Both the position numbers and the translations under genes were made by a program. The notes beneath the pieces are model-generated. The model made no database searches. It saw only the letters and a list, made by a program, of their open reading frames with translations, and had not been told where the DNA came from. A stretch of DNA of 64,000 bases from Xiphophorus maculatus. Taxonomy: Eukaryota; Chordata; Actinopteri; Cyprinodontiformes; Poeciliidae. This document shows, in pieces, positions 24,876-36,979 of the stretch; position 1 is the first letter of the stretch; the number at the start of each line of letters is the position of its first letter. The stretch is from contig NC_036454.1 of assembly GCF_002775205.1 (NCBI RefSeq), positions 9,692,882 through 9,756,881 on the forward strand, written 5' to 3'.

Positions 24876-25237
24876 AGACAAACAGACAGGGAGAAGATGT
24901 TTTCCAGGTCCACAGGCACAACGGGAGTGCAGCCGAGTACACCTAATGTGCTATTTGAAGAGTATTGACAGGGGTTATCTGAGTTGTCCACAATGCCTTC
25001 ACATGAGAAATAGTATGCAGTAGGCTAATTTCTAAGTACTCAGACACTTTACACGAGTACAAATATAAAACCAAACAATGCAACACAACATAAAAACAGA
25101 TTAGAAGGGCAGATTTAAACATTAAAAAATTACTAGTGTGATATATGCCCATATTGATCTCTGATATTGATCTAAAACCTATAATACCAATACTCCATCC
25201 ATAAATATAAAAATTATCCTGTCTTTTGTGTTGTAAT

Positions 25238-26402
25238 TGTAACCACTACTTAATTTAATTAGCAATAAATTCAGTAGGAATGTTACTTTTGTTCTAGGGT
25301 CACACAGGAGGATGATAAGCATCCAAGTTTTAACAACTCAAGTTTATTTTTCTTTCCCCACAAAAAAATAATAATCCAGGTAACACTAATTACCTTAATA
25401 AAAATTAAGGTATAAAACTTAAATTGTCCACCCTTACATAAAAATATCAAATTAATATATAGAAAATTGAGGGTAGTTTTTTTTTTAACAGTAGCTTTAA
25501 AGCTTATTTCAACAAAAGAAATTACATATTCCAGTTAGTCCTTCAATATAACAGTTCAGTCAGTGTGCACATAAGTTGTCCGCTATGAAAATGTTCATGA
25601 ACAAATAGTTTGTGGAATAAAAAAAAAGATTTGGGGACCCCCTTTTTGTTCAATAAGCTTATCTGTTGTCCACGCAAAACATCCAGCTCCAGCAGCACCA
25701 GGCCCTCCAGTCCCTCCGTCTTTCCAGGCTTCAGTCCGAGTCACAAAGATGGCGGCGGAACCCTCCTGCTTCTGGAACCACTGGCTCGTTCAGGTATCGG
25801 TCGTCCAAAAAAAACAAACCAACCTGCACGCAGAGCGTTAACCGATCATGCAGGTATACGGAAATCATAGAAATATTTCAATTACTTCTCAGTGAAAATC
25901 AAATTAGCGTTTAAAATAACCCAAAAACGCTCCGTAATAAAGAAATGACTTAATAAACATCACTTCATCATGAACAGTCTCATTTCACAGAGCTATGCTA
26001 CTTACAGAGCGACACTTTATACTCCGGTTGTTTTTTTTTTTCCAGTTCGAAAAAAAACTGAGCAACGTTAGCTCCAGCTAGGTAGCCATTCTGCGTAAGT
26101 AAGCAGCTGAAAATAAAACAACAGACTCACCGGAGAACTCTCAGGACAGAATGTACATTATCCAGTTCAAAATAAACAGATTTCCTTCATATCACAGCAA
26201 CACTTATGCATAGTAACTTCTCTACTTCTGCTGAAATGTGCTTAGTCTGCATAGTCTGCCATTTCTTTTTTTCTTCTTCCCTCTTCTTCTCGTACCGACA
26301 CAGGAGAAATGTGGGTCTAGTGCCCTCTACAGGACATTCTAAGAACTAACAAACAAACACATTAAACATACAGACAGATCAGCATAGTTTATGGGGGTTA
26401 CA
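25238..26402 (-). mobile_element. LTR fossil, long, probably solo
   Basis: About 1.17 kb bounded by TGTAACC at the left and GGTTACA at the right, the short inverted ends of an LTR. On the minus strand it starts TGTAACCCCCATAAAC and has AATAAACTTGAG about 100 bp before its end. A GC-rich centre near 25.7 kb contains the motif CCGCCGCCATCTTTG. No internal retroelement genes adjoin it and no target duplication was clear. Family not assigned; the open frames inside are not host genes. Confidence 0.42.
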
Positions 26403-28419
26403 TCATGGATTCACAATACCTAGCTAAGCACTGAGAAAACAATTATTTTGTCACATTCAATTGATTCTCTTAGCGTCTGTTAATAATGTGATGTTAAGTT
26501 TAAATATCGTCTCAAAATGCCAAAGTAAATGGAGCTTCGAAAATAATAAGAAAAAGATGGGATAAAACAGAAGGTTTTCATGACAGATGGAAAATAAAAT
26601 GTATTTAAAAAAAAAAAAAAGATGTTAAATTTGGACTCTTTCAATTAAAATGTAAGAAATCCGAGGGATTAGTTCAAGAAAAATGCACATTCTCTCGTTC
26701 CTTCTCTATTTAAATAATGGAGCTCATAAAACAAACCTCAACACAAAACTCCTGCTTAAATCCAATTCAGAAATGTAAAGTTGGGCAGTAGTGAAACTGA
26801 CAGTTTTCTTACCAGACACTAGGTGGTGATCTTTTACAGGTAGAGTGTAGTCCTCCATGAACAGGTGACTCATTAAAATTATTATTAAAGCAACTGATTG
26901 TGAAAACTTGAGGCAGCACGTAATTCAGGAAATGTTATATGTGATAGAAATGACATATAAAATGTGATAATTTTATATAATTTATTTTACCATATTAAAT
27001 TTATGGTAAATTTAATAATTTTAATTTACCATTATATATATACTGTATATATTTATATATACCAAAAGTCTTTCAACAGCAAACCTAACTCCCCAAATAA
27101 AGTTTGTTCAAAGTAAAATATTCTTTTGTTTCTGAATAAATGTTTGCTCATCTTAACATGTTTGCAATTTGGTTCAATTCTGTTCTGCATTTTAGAAATC
27201 TCTTTCATGGCACATTTACCATAATCTTTAACAAACATTTTTCTCTTCAGAGAAATCTGACCTGAGGATTATATACAGTATCACTGGAGTTGGTAGTCAA
27301 ATTATAATACCTTGATTTCTTGCTATCATTGGGAAAACCTTTTGTACTATTGAAGGTGCTCCTGAACAGCGGATTTGCAGACTTTCTAAAACACCATGAT
27401 TTTAGTTTTAAATAAGTCATGTTTTTTAATGAAGGTGAGTTGATGCCAAACTGATAAGTGGAAAAGGCAGACAAAGTTCAAAGGGGGAAGAAAAAGAATA
27501 TTTTTGGAGAGATTACTTCTGCTTTTGTAAAGTAACCAATATAATGTTACAAACTAAAAGTTTGTGAAGTAAATTAGAGATAAAAACAAAAGAAAACTTT
27601 TCCTGGCAAGAAACTCTCTCCTTTGAACATGTCGAGGGGGGAAGAAACACTACCGCACCCATGAAATTCCTGCATGTCCTTTATTTGAGCTCCTCATGTA
27701 TTACCACTGACCAACCAACCAGGTCCCTGTATGTTTACAATGTCTCCATAGTAACCCACAAAAGCTCCTGGGCCCACCTCAGTGTCACCGAAACCTCCAA
27801 AGCTCACCACACCCAAATTAACTGATTTTGTGGGATGGATGAATGCATGAGCATTTTTTGGCATGTTTCATTCGACATTTCCACCACAGGAACTTGAATC
27901 CCACACAACACACACAATGTCAAGGTAAATGTTTACCTGGATTTGCATCACCTGTGTTTGATGCCCACCTCACCTCACCTTGCTTTCTCCTTCCTCTGTG
28001 ACGCAGCACAAACACAGCGTCAAACTTTGTTGTATAAAGGCAGCCGCAAGTTGATGTATTTGAGTGTGTGAGTCAGCCTTTATTGGCTCTTTAAAATGCT
28101 CATTCTGTGTGATACCGGTTGAGCCATGAGATGATAAGACAGCCATCTGTTTCGTAACTCATGTATTCTTGAGGAGGGTCTAATTTAGAGACAGGCAGAA
28201 AAAAATCCATCCCAAATGCTAATGAAGATGGAAGTGACTCGATTGATTTTTGGTAAACAGAATACTTTTAGTAGTACATATACCAATGAACTAATAACAA
28301 ATAAATCAGGTGTAAGGTATTGATATTGGAAAAGATGACATGAGGAAATCTAAAAATTAGGTTTTAAATTATTATTTCCTTTATCAAGCAAAAAGCAAAA
28401 TGCTATTCAAACCAACACT

Positions 28420-28680
28420 GCCCAACATGAAAAAGTAATCAGTCCCTTTGTTAAATCAGTAACTGACATAATTGCCAACCAGACCTGAGGAATCCACCTA
28501 AATCAAACCTGTCTGACAATATGAGATAGGCCAAAATGTGCTAATAAGAAACAAATCATGCTCCAAACTAAAGAGCAGATGGGAAACAAAGTCATTGGCA
28601 TTTATCAATCCTAGGAAACCAAAGCGGTTATTTCCAAATAAAATAAACAGAGAACATTAGTGGCTCTTCCCACTATTGGA
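28420..28680 (+). mobile_element. Tc1-like transposon relic
   Basis: CCCTTTGTTAAATCAGTAAC, TGACATAATTGCCAACCAGA and AATCAAACCTGTCTGACAAT match the 5' part of a fish Tc1-type element from memory. Diverged, no transposase frame remains. Confidence 0.6.
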
Positions 28681-29276
28681 CGGCCTATTATAATCTAAGA
28701 GTGCATAAACAACTATTTAGACAGTCACAAAATAACCTAGAACACCTAACGCACTAGAGGCCTCACTTCCTTCAGCTAAGGTTGGTGTGTGAAGGAAATG
28801 GAAGCCAAGTGCAGACAGGAAGATGTTAGTCTCATATTACAGTGAAAGTTTATTATAAAAAGAGATATGCAAATATGAGGAACTACAAGATGGACACAAA
28901 ATAGTACCACAGGCAAACTAGGGTGGAATGCACTGATAACGAAAGGATCTGATGGAGAAGTAATAAACTGACTGGCTTTTAACTGCCGAGGAGGTTATTA
29001 GTAGAACATCACAAAGGTGAGTATGATCAAGGTAATACGGTTGAATGATGACCTAAACTGAGCAACTGAGAGAAAATGATTAACACAAACAATTTACACA
29101 GAGTAATCCAACAACATATGAAATCTAATTAAATAAAATATTAAAGACTAGTACTAAAGAAAGAGAAAATACAAAAAAGGTCTAGTGTCTATCTCCAGAG
29201 GTCAATGGGCGGGTTACACCCGGGACATGTTATCCAACCATCACTTTGTAATTTTAGCATGAAATTAATTAATGGG

Positions 29277-29340
29277 TACCCATGTGTAACCCATGGTTAG
29301 TATGGGCCCACCCAGACTAACCCATGGTTACACGTGGGTA
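29277..29340. repeat. Imperfect hairpin
   Basis: ACCCATGTGTAACCCATGG and its near reverse complement CCATGGTTACACGTGGGT face each other around a 16-base centre that itself contains GGGCCC. Confidence 0.75.
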
Positions 29341-32300
29341 AAAAAATGGGATACCAATTAAAAAGGCAAACTAACACTCAAATATGAAAATAACCTTGGT
29401 GCAAAACACGGCCAAAACACTTAACACAATGAACAAGAGGTGCAGGTTTTTAAAGTGAAGGCAGAAAGGAGGAAAATGCCAATGGAATGCACACCCAGAG
29501 CATTCTCTAGAAACAAAGATGCATGGAAACCAAGACACATTCAAAAGCACCTGGAAAATTTCACTGAGAAGCTGAATAAAAAGAAAATAAGAAGGAAAAA
29601 CACCAACACAAAAAATAAATTCACAAACCATGACATCCTCCCCATTCTGAACAGGTTTCAGGCTCATCAGAGCGTCAACACAGAAACTATGACATCAAAC
29701 CAGCAGGAACATAATAACTCCTACTTGTCAGTCAAACTAACATTAAAAGGTTGTGAGAAGAAACAAAGGTAACCAAAAACCTGCAGACTCCAAAGAAAGA
29801 CATTACCCACATCAGCATAATATGACCTTCTGAATTTGATCTTCTTTAGCTTACATCTGTTTATTAGCTTGGCTGGGTTTCTGACTAATCTTCTACTGCA
29901 TTTACTCTGCGTGCTCAGACTTGACGCCACCTGTCGACCATTTTAGGTTTGTCATCAACTGACCAATCAGTGGTTGCAATTTGTCCCGATCAAGTACACG
30001 TAGATCTTTATCTAGAGAAAATGTAGTTCCGTCAACATTGCCAGGGTAACCGCTGCAATCTTAGAGCATTGAGGAAAATAATAGGAAATTCTTGTCAAAT
30101 GTTGTCAGTGGGGGACATGCAATTCCGACAGCCGTTACCCAGAGCGTGTGGAGGGTGGATTACAATTTATTACATTTCCAAAACCCAAGCGGAGTCTAGA
30201 ATAAAGCAAGAGATGGATTAAAGTTTGTGGTCGACCTCATGTCCAGTTGAATGAAACTGATCAACGCAACTACCACATGTTCCTCTACACAAAAGTAACT
30301 GCTAGTAAGCATGCTATTTTTTTTGTCATGATGACACTGTGTGATAGCCAAATCAAAGACCTGTAAGTGAAGGTAGTTATGATTGATTTTATATGTGTAA
30401 ATTCCAATGGTAGCTCTGTGGCAGCGTGAAAACATGTGCTGCAGTAACTGCGGCATTTACATTTAAGCACCCTTTTATGTTAATAATTATTTTTAAGCAT
30501 TTTCCTAAAGACACTTTTTCACAAGCTTGTATTATTTAAGTTATTACTCACAAATGCATCTGACACAGCTTTCACACTCACATCCAATGAGCCTTTGTGC
30601 CACTCATTCTTCCTCTGACTTCGAAAAACTTGGGCTTCAACGTTGATTTCTCAGTTGTTTCCCACTAATAACCTTACAGAACTGATGTAGGACGCTTCAG
30701 AGAATTTTCTTGCCTGTTGTCTTTGCCTCAGTGTTGGTTGATAAGGCAAAAATGATTCAATGTCTCGGCTAATGCATTGAGTTTCACCCCTTCTGTCATT
30801 ATAATACTGTTTGTCTGAGGTTTGCTCTACTTCCCCATAGGGGCGGAGCCAGTGTCATGTCAGGCTCTAACAGTTGGCAATGTGAACTTAATTTAATTAC
30901 ACTGTATTTGGATCAGATTTAAATTTTTGTGAAGGATTTCAATACCCTAAATCTAGTAAAAATGTAGAAAACAGAGCTAAAATGTTGCAGGAAAACGTAA
31001 CTAAAATCAACCATTTACAATTAACTTTCAACCTGTTATAGTAGAAAACTATTAAGTGAAAATTGAACTCTTGATTTTTGAGCAAATTAGAAGTCATGTA
31101 TGAAGTCACTCTGCAGTGAATGAGCCATTTTTTATGATCAATTGCAGTTTATTGGGTTCCACAAAGCTGTGTTCTTTTTTTATTCCATTTGTAACTACAG
31201 GTAATATAAGTCAAACAGCATAATTGGATAAATGCTATTTTGCATATGATACTCCGATATGTATGTATCCCAACAAAACCCATCAATTAGCTAGAAAATA
31301 TTTATTCCTAATTTACTTTGTTCTCCCATAAAATAGTATGTTGTATATTTTTACACAAAGTTTGGGAATCTTTCAAAAAACATTTTTCAAAAGACAAATT
31401 TATTTTTCTTTGACTTCTCTCTGAATAAGATCCAGCTAGTTTGGTCATTCTTTAGATGTGAAGTCACTGGTGTTTATCAGAATTACTCAGAGGTGGCTTT
31501 TCTGAGAACCTTCCTCAGGGTTATTTTTATCTACTGAACATTTAACTTCAAGACTGTTTTCGTGAGTGGTCTGATGAGACATGTGCTTCCAGAAACATGA
31601 ATAAACACAGCATACTGACAGAATACGTGGACAATGAAACACTTTAACGTAACATTGAGATACTTTATTTGAAATCTAATTCTAGCACTTTTCAAGACAT
31701 AGTTACATACATGAGTTACATTTATTTGACCTATAACAAATGCAGTGTAATAAATAAAACCAATCTACAAAATAATAAAAGGCTGAATGCTCAGCATTCG
31801 CTCACACATGACATTGTAATTGTAATAATACAACACACACACATTTTAGGTTGTAAGCAATAAATATTCAAGCTAAATAAATTAAATTCTACATAGTTTT
31901 GCATTTTGCACATCTGCAACTCTCTAGTCACTGGACTCCTCTTCTTATTTCATTGCCTGTGGAAAAAGGAATAAGAGATTAAAGAAATATGTAGGGAAAA
32001 AAGTAAACTATTTTGGACAAAAACTATGCCAATGTTTAACATTTTACTAAAGACACAACAAACCCTAAAAATAAGTTTCCTGTTCATTTTTGAAGATTTT
32101 ATCACAAGTCAAGATAAGTCTTTGTGCCAGTGTGGTTTCATTGCTTGCAAGATCTGTTCAGGTGTGCAAAATGTGCACATGCACAGTAAGTGTGTCAGTA
32201 GTGCTATTGTTGGGACACTTGGGTGAATTTGCACGCTCTGATTCGTGGTTTTCCTTTACGCCGGAATGCATTGCATAGATGGCGCAGGCTGAGACACCCC

Positions 32301-32368
32301 ATGCTAATGCAGACTAATTCCCCCAGCAGGGATGCCTCTTTGCATGATGCAACAGGCTGCATTTCACA

Positions 32369-32395
32369 CCAACAACAACAACAACAACAACAACA
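32369..32395. repeat. (CAA)n microsatellite
   Basis: Nine tandem CAA units. It produces spurious poly-Gln and poly-Cys reading frames. Confidence 0.95.
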
Positions 32396-32794
32396 GTGTA
32401 CGGGTTCTCCCTGCCACCACTCCTTCCTGTTTGGCTTAAGGGTCACGTGAGAAGAGATTAGACAGCCTTAGATATCTTGGAAGTGAATAGATCAGAGGAA
32501 CATACTCGACAGCAAAAACAGGATGGCGTGATTACATACTCTTCATCCAGCTCTGCAAAGTTGCCCAAGTGAATTGGACAGGATGAGTTTGGTAAAGGTC
32601 TGGTTTTATTTTTAAAACTCAGGAACTGAACTACAGCTACATCCCTTTCAGTTATTCTTAGAATTTGATTTAGTGGCTATGCAGTCAAACAAAGGGTAGC
32701 AAAATCATATAGAACAGCTTAACAGCTAACTAGGATAACATGAGCAGAACTTTAAAGAAGATTTAAAATATTAAATATCTTTTTTTATAGTTTA

Positions 32795-32920
32795 CTGTAA
32801 GATATGTATACCCCTTGACCTTTTCTACATTTTCACTCATTACAACCACAAGCTTCAATGTATTTTTATGGATTTTTTGTGATAATCCAACAGTGTACTG
32901 AACAATTGCGATATGAACGG
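32795..32920 (+). mobile_element. Tc1-like terminal relic
   Basis: GTATACCCCTTGACCTTTTC, CACTCATTACAACCACAAGC and TTCAATGTATTTTTATGG match the same Tc1-type family end as at 7.07 kb, here with more of the inner part preserved. Confidence 0.65.
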
Positions 32921-33089
32921 AAAACAGGTAAAAAATAAAAACAAGTGATGCGTCATCTACTTTAAAACAAAACAATTCACTGCTATCAAAGAAATTTTCC
33001 AAAAGCTGTAAAACACTGCAATGCATTTTTGCATGCACACAAGTAGGCCAAAACCGGAGTAACACCCACCTCTTTGTAACTTGATGCCC

Positions 33090-36000
33090 TCACACGACAA
33101 CGTCACCTGCGGGTTTCTGGAGTTTCTCCTGCTCTGACCCAGATCCAAGATAGGAGGCTAGGAAGTTTTTATGTGACCTGTAACTGCAAATGATATTCAA
33201 AATTAACATAAAAAATATTGTAGGTGTTGTGAAGATCAGAGAAATGCAGATGCCAGGTGTTCTGAGATGAAGGCTACATGTCTTTGGCCACAAATATTTA
33301 GTTTCAGGTGTTCTGATCAAAAATGAAACTTGTTTCTCAGAAATACCTTCTGCTTTCTCTTTGAATCCTATCTGAGGAAGTTAATCATTTTCTTGTAAAG
33401 TATTTACTGCTCTGTTGTGCAATATCTAGGAGAGCAGCCAGCTCAGCATTCATTAGATCCTTTTTACTGGGTTGGATATCGATAAGGAACTCTAGGACCT
33501 GTCACAAACTGACACTAAGCATAGTTAATCTGCATTTCAACATGACTAATAGTTGTTATGACATTAATTTATGGTGAAATTATAGATTTCACTACAAGTC
33601 ACGGAAGCTGGAAAAGTCCATCCATGAAGGTTGGTGAGCAATCCTTGCACTGAGTGGGTGTGTTTGGGTGTGTTAGAGTGCTTTTTCATTCGGCACTATG
33701 TTAATACGCCAGGAAGTGTTTCTGGGCAGAATATCTGAATTGTAATGTGTGTTATGCTGGGATCCATGGGTGTGGATGGTAGTCAGTAATCTTCCCCTAT
33801 TATAGTTTCGAGGGAGCAAAGAGGTATTTTTTTTTGTTTTTTGTTTTTCTGTTCCATGCTGATGTCAGTCAAGAGTTACGTTTTGTCAAATAAAATAATT
33901 TAAAAATAATTGCAGAAGCCAGTAATGGTAATCATGTTATCAGATTTAGTTGTGTATCTTGACTGGAAATCTTTAAATAAGTGATCAAGTATCAGCAAAA
34001 AATGAAAACAAATAAGACTGTATCTGATTTGCATGACAAATCAACAATATAGATTAACAGGTTAATAGTGAATTAAACTATTTTTTTTACTGTCCCTTGT
34101 TTTTATTAAATGAAGAGTTTATATTTTTCTTTTGAGAAAGTTATCACAATCACAAGATGGTACTTTTAGAACCCTATTGCTTTTTTTCTCTGATATATTG
34201 TAACACACTTTTAACTTTTAAATCCCCACACTTTTCAAATAAACTGAGGAAGCAAAAACTTTTGGACTCATTTCTTATCACTCTTTGTTTGCAATAAACT
34301 TTAACTCACCATCAGCTTTTTTTTTTTTTTTTTACAAGGAAATGAGCAGACTTGTACACCCCAGGGTCATGCACTGTCTTACAAACTATACTCTTGCGTA
34401 AATTACAGTACACTGAACTGTGGATCCAAATGTGTCATTCGTCAGTGAGATTCTTTCAGACTTACTGAGCACAGGTCATGAGCAGGATGGCACAGCAGCT
34501 GATGACTGACAGGACGACTGCAATGATCACGAGAACCGTCTGCACCAGATTCGTATTGTAGCTCTGAGTAGGGGGTATGAATGACCCCAAAGTTTGGATC
34601 CCACAGCGCTCTCCATCGTAGCCCTTCATACAGCTGCAGAACAAAGACAACAGATCCGCCAATGGCTGCTTTTGAATCCTTGTTATGACGATTATTTATC
34701 TAAAACTTGCTTTGAGCTTTACTCACATGCACACTGGCTCTGTCAGTCCCTCTATGTATTTGCAGTAGCCATGAATGCAGAAGCCCAGGTGGGTGGAGGT
34801 GCAGGGGTCCTGAGTTGAGGTGAGAGTGGATCTGTGCCCCCTTGTGATGTTGGTGTGCTGCGGGTTGAACGGAGTGATGGTTTTGCTCCTTTGCCTGTTC
34901 TTCCTCTTGCCTTTGCCCTTCCTCTTCCTCCTCTCATCTTTATCAGCATGCGCCTCTGTGAAGGGAAAGAGTAAGTTGAACAGGAAGTTGTATAGTTGGA
35001 CATTTTTTCAAGTTTTACTCAAATTGTTTGTGGAACCCCAGTAAACCCAGTAAAAATCATCGATCAGTGTCATTCAAAGGAAGAAACTGATTTATCGTTT
35101 CATACCATGGTCGATCATGTATCTGTGGTCTAGTCCTGACGGTTCTTCTGTTCCCAGTTCATCGTCGTCGTTCAGTGGTTGATGGTGGAGTTCCCCATAG
35201 GCTGAATCGGCTGTCACTCTGGCTATTTCACCTGAATATGTGTCTTCAGATCCCTGAGCACCCAGAGCGCTGCAGACGACTGCAAAACCACAGAAAGGCA
35301 CACAAACACAAGGGTTAAATCAAACAAAAGTAAAAAGACATAAGAAAACAGAAGTAGTTAGATGTTTTTCATTTTTCAAGACACTGAACACTAAAAATAA
35401 TTAATAACTAATCATAACAAAAAATATTTTTGCAAAATGTAGAGAATAAATGCAAAATGTAATTGTTCCTGCTATTTAATTTCCTGTTTTTCTCTCCATA
35501 GAAAGTAACCCTGACCCAATGCCCAGTTTTATCTCTTCACTTGTCTAACAGAAGGAGCAAATTGCTGTCATTATTTCTGTGTCTAATAAAAGAATGACCC
35601 ATAGATAGAAGTGTTGCTGTAACTACCTTTGTTCACTCTCAGTTTTTGTCAATGGAAAGTCCTCCTGGCCCAGTGCGTCTTTGTTTAGCTGTGTCTCATT
35701 CCAACAGGGAGAAACTGATAGCGCTATTGTTGTTATTAACTTTGTGCGCTTTTCTTTTTTTTCTGTTCCTTAGACGAGACTTTTGTTTTCTTTGTTGTTT
35801 ATTATTATATATGTATCTCTTTTTTTTTTATCTCTAACCGCCTTTCCTGCCACAGTAGATTGTAGTTCAGACTGGAATGGTTCCTTTCTACTGTCCCCAC
35901 ATGCTTGCTCAGTACTTTTTTCAGTGTCAGTGAGTCAACACAATATGCTTACATAAATAGTTAACTTATTACCAGCTGGTATTTTTTGATCAACTGAACC

Positions 36001-36838
36001 GGTTCTGAAACTCACTATATCATTTCTAGACTTGAATTGAATTTTGTCTGAACTGAATTCAAAATGCGACCTGATTTTCTTGTAAAGGGACATTTGTTGT
36101 AAACTGGTGTCATAAAATTTGATTTGTACGACAAGGCAAAGAAGTTGACATTTGGAAATTGGATTGGTAGCAACAAAGTAAGACCAATTTAATCTTGATA
36201 GAGTTTTGCTTTCCTTATTTTGTCAGCCGTAATTGTTGTCACTTGTATTTGACAAAGTGACAAAGTGAGAAGGAGACAGGGCTCTTGTTGCTTATAAATG
36301 TTTACATTATAAAATGTGCGCTTTTCAGTAAATACTTTATCTTGAGAACTTAGCTAAAAAAAATCAATGATCACCAAAATAACATAGTTTTGTCCTTTCA
36401 AATATCATCAATAATCAATAAATATAAATCTGACAGTGAATGGTTCTCTACAAAAAGAAGCCTGAAATATTTCTAATAATGAGAGCAGTGCGAAAAATTG
36501 ATTATCAGTTTGTATTCAAAAATAAAAATGTTCTATGAGGAACAACATTTAATAAATAAGAATAATGTGTCTTATGACATTCTTAAATCGTTATTTTTGG
36601 TTGGACGATGACATAATTAGACACAGATGTGTATTTCACAAACTGTTTTTTTGTTTTTTTACCTAAAAGACCTGAGATTCTCTATTCCTCCCTGACAAGT
36701 CATCGCTCAAAGACTCACATTTTTTCTCTCACCCGCATGCTCCTTTCATATTACCAATTTAACTTCCGGCACACAGAATTAAAGTACAAGTCCAGACTTA
36801 CCAATGCACAGCAGAGAAATGATGATGAGAGTGTTCAT
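33090..36838 (-). CDS. areg: Amphiregulin (EGF-family ErbB ligand precursor)
   Basis: Minus-strand exons 36838-36802, 35279-35106, 34955-34727, 34633-34466, 33183-33090; 233 residues (human 252). Residues 1 to about 22 are a signal peptide (MNTLIIISLLCIV...). An acidic pro-region follows, then a strongly basic heparin-binding stretch at 79-95 (RRKRKGKGKRKNRQRSK) directly before the EGF domain at 122-157, as in amphiregulin. FCIHGYCKYIEGL is nearly the human FCIHGECKYIEHL. The EGF domain is split by a phase-2 intron between its fourth and fifth cysteines, as in ErbB ligands. Transmembrane helix about 176-200, tail 203-233. Unlike human AREG, a Leu (162) sits five residues after the last cysteine. 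Retention of intron 4 would add only Gln and a stop, giving a tail-less form. HB-EGF is the alternative, but gene order favours areg. Confidence 0.93.
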
Positions 36839-36895
36839 ATCCCAGGAAGACGGTGTGTTGCGTATGACAGTCCTGCACTAATGTGTGTCTGACGG

Positions 36896-36914
36896 CGTGT
36901 GTGTGTGTGTGTGA
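36896..36914. repeat. (GT)n in the areg 5' UTR
   Basis: A short GT run lies between the areg TATA box and start codon; on the transcribed strand it is CA-rich. Confidence 0.8.
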
Positions 36915-36970
36915 GTGTTGGAATGTAAGTCGCTTGCAGATGAAGTTTGCTCTCTTTGCTCTTAGGTGCA

Positions 36971-36979
36971 GCTTTTATA
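36971..36979 (-). promoter_or_regulatory. areg: areg TATA box
   Basis: TATAAAAGC on the minus strand, about 135 bp before the start codon, gives a 5' UTR of roughly 100 bases. Confidence 0.75.

Larger units (their letters stand above)
23620..33089. other. Convergent intergenic region between protease array and areg
   Basis: About 9.5 kb without a recognised exon. It contains a Tc1-type fragment (24815-24875), an LTR fossil (25238-26402), a Tc1-like relic (28420-28680), an imperfect hairpin at 29277-29340, a (CAA)n tract (32369-32395) and another Tc1-like end (32795-32920). The 3' UTR of areg must end somewhere at the right side; no clear signal was chosen. Confidence 0.55.

Noticed and set aside
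25610-25914. Coding exon in the GC-rich stretch
   Set aside because: Overlapping frames with no domain, no convincing splice pair, and the position inside an LTR-like fossil.
29371-29772. Overlapping frames of about 100 codons on both strands
   Set aside because: No domain, no gene-like splice sites; likely repeat-derived or chance.
32204-32450. Poly-Gln and poly-Cys frames
   Set aside because: Produced by the (CAA)n repeat.
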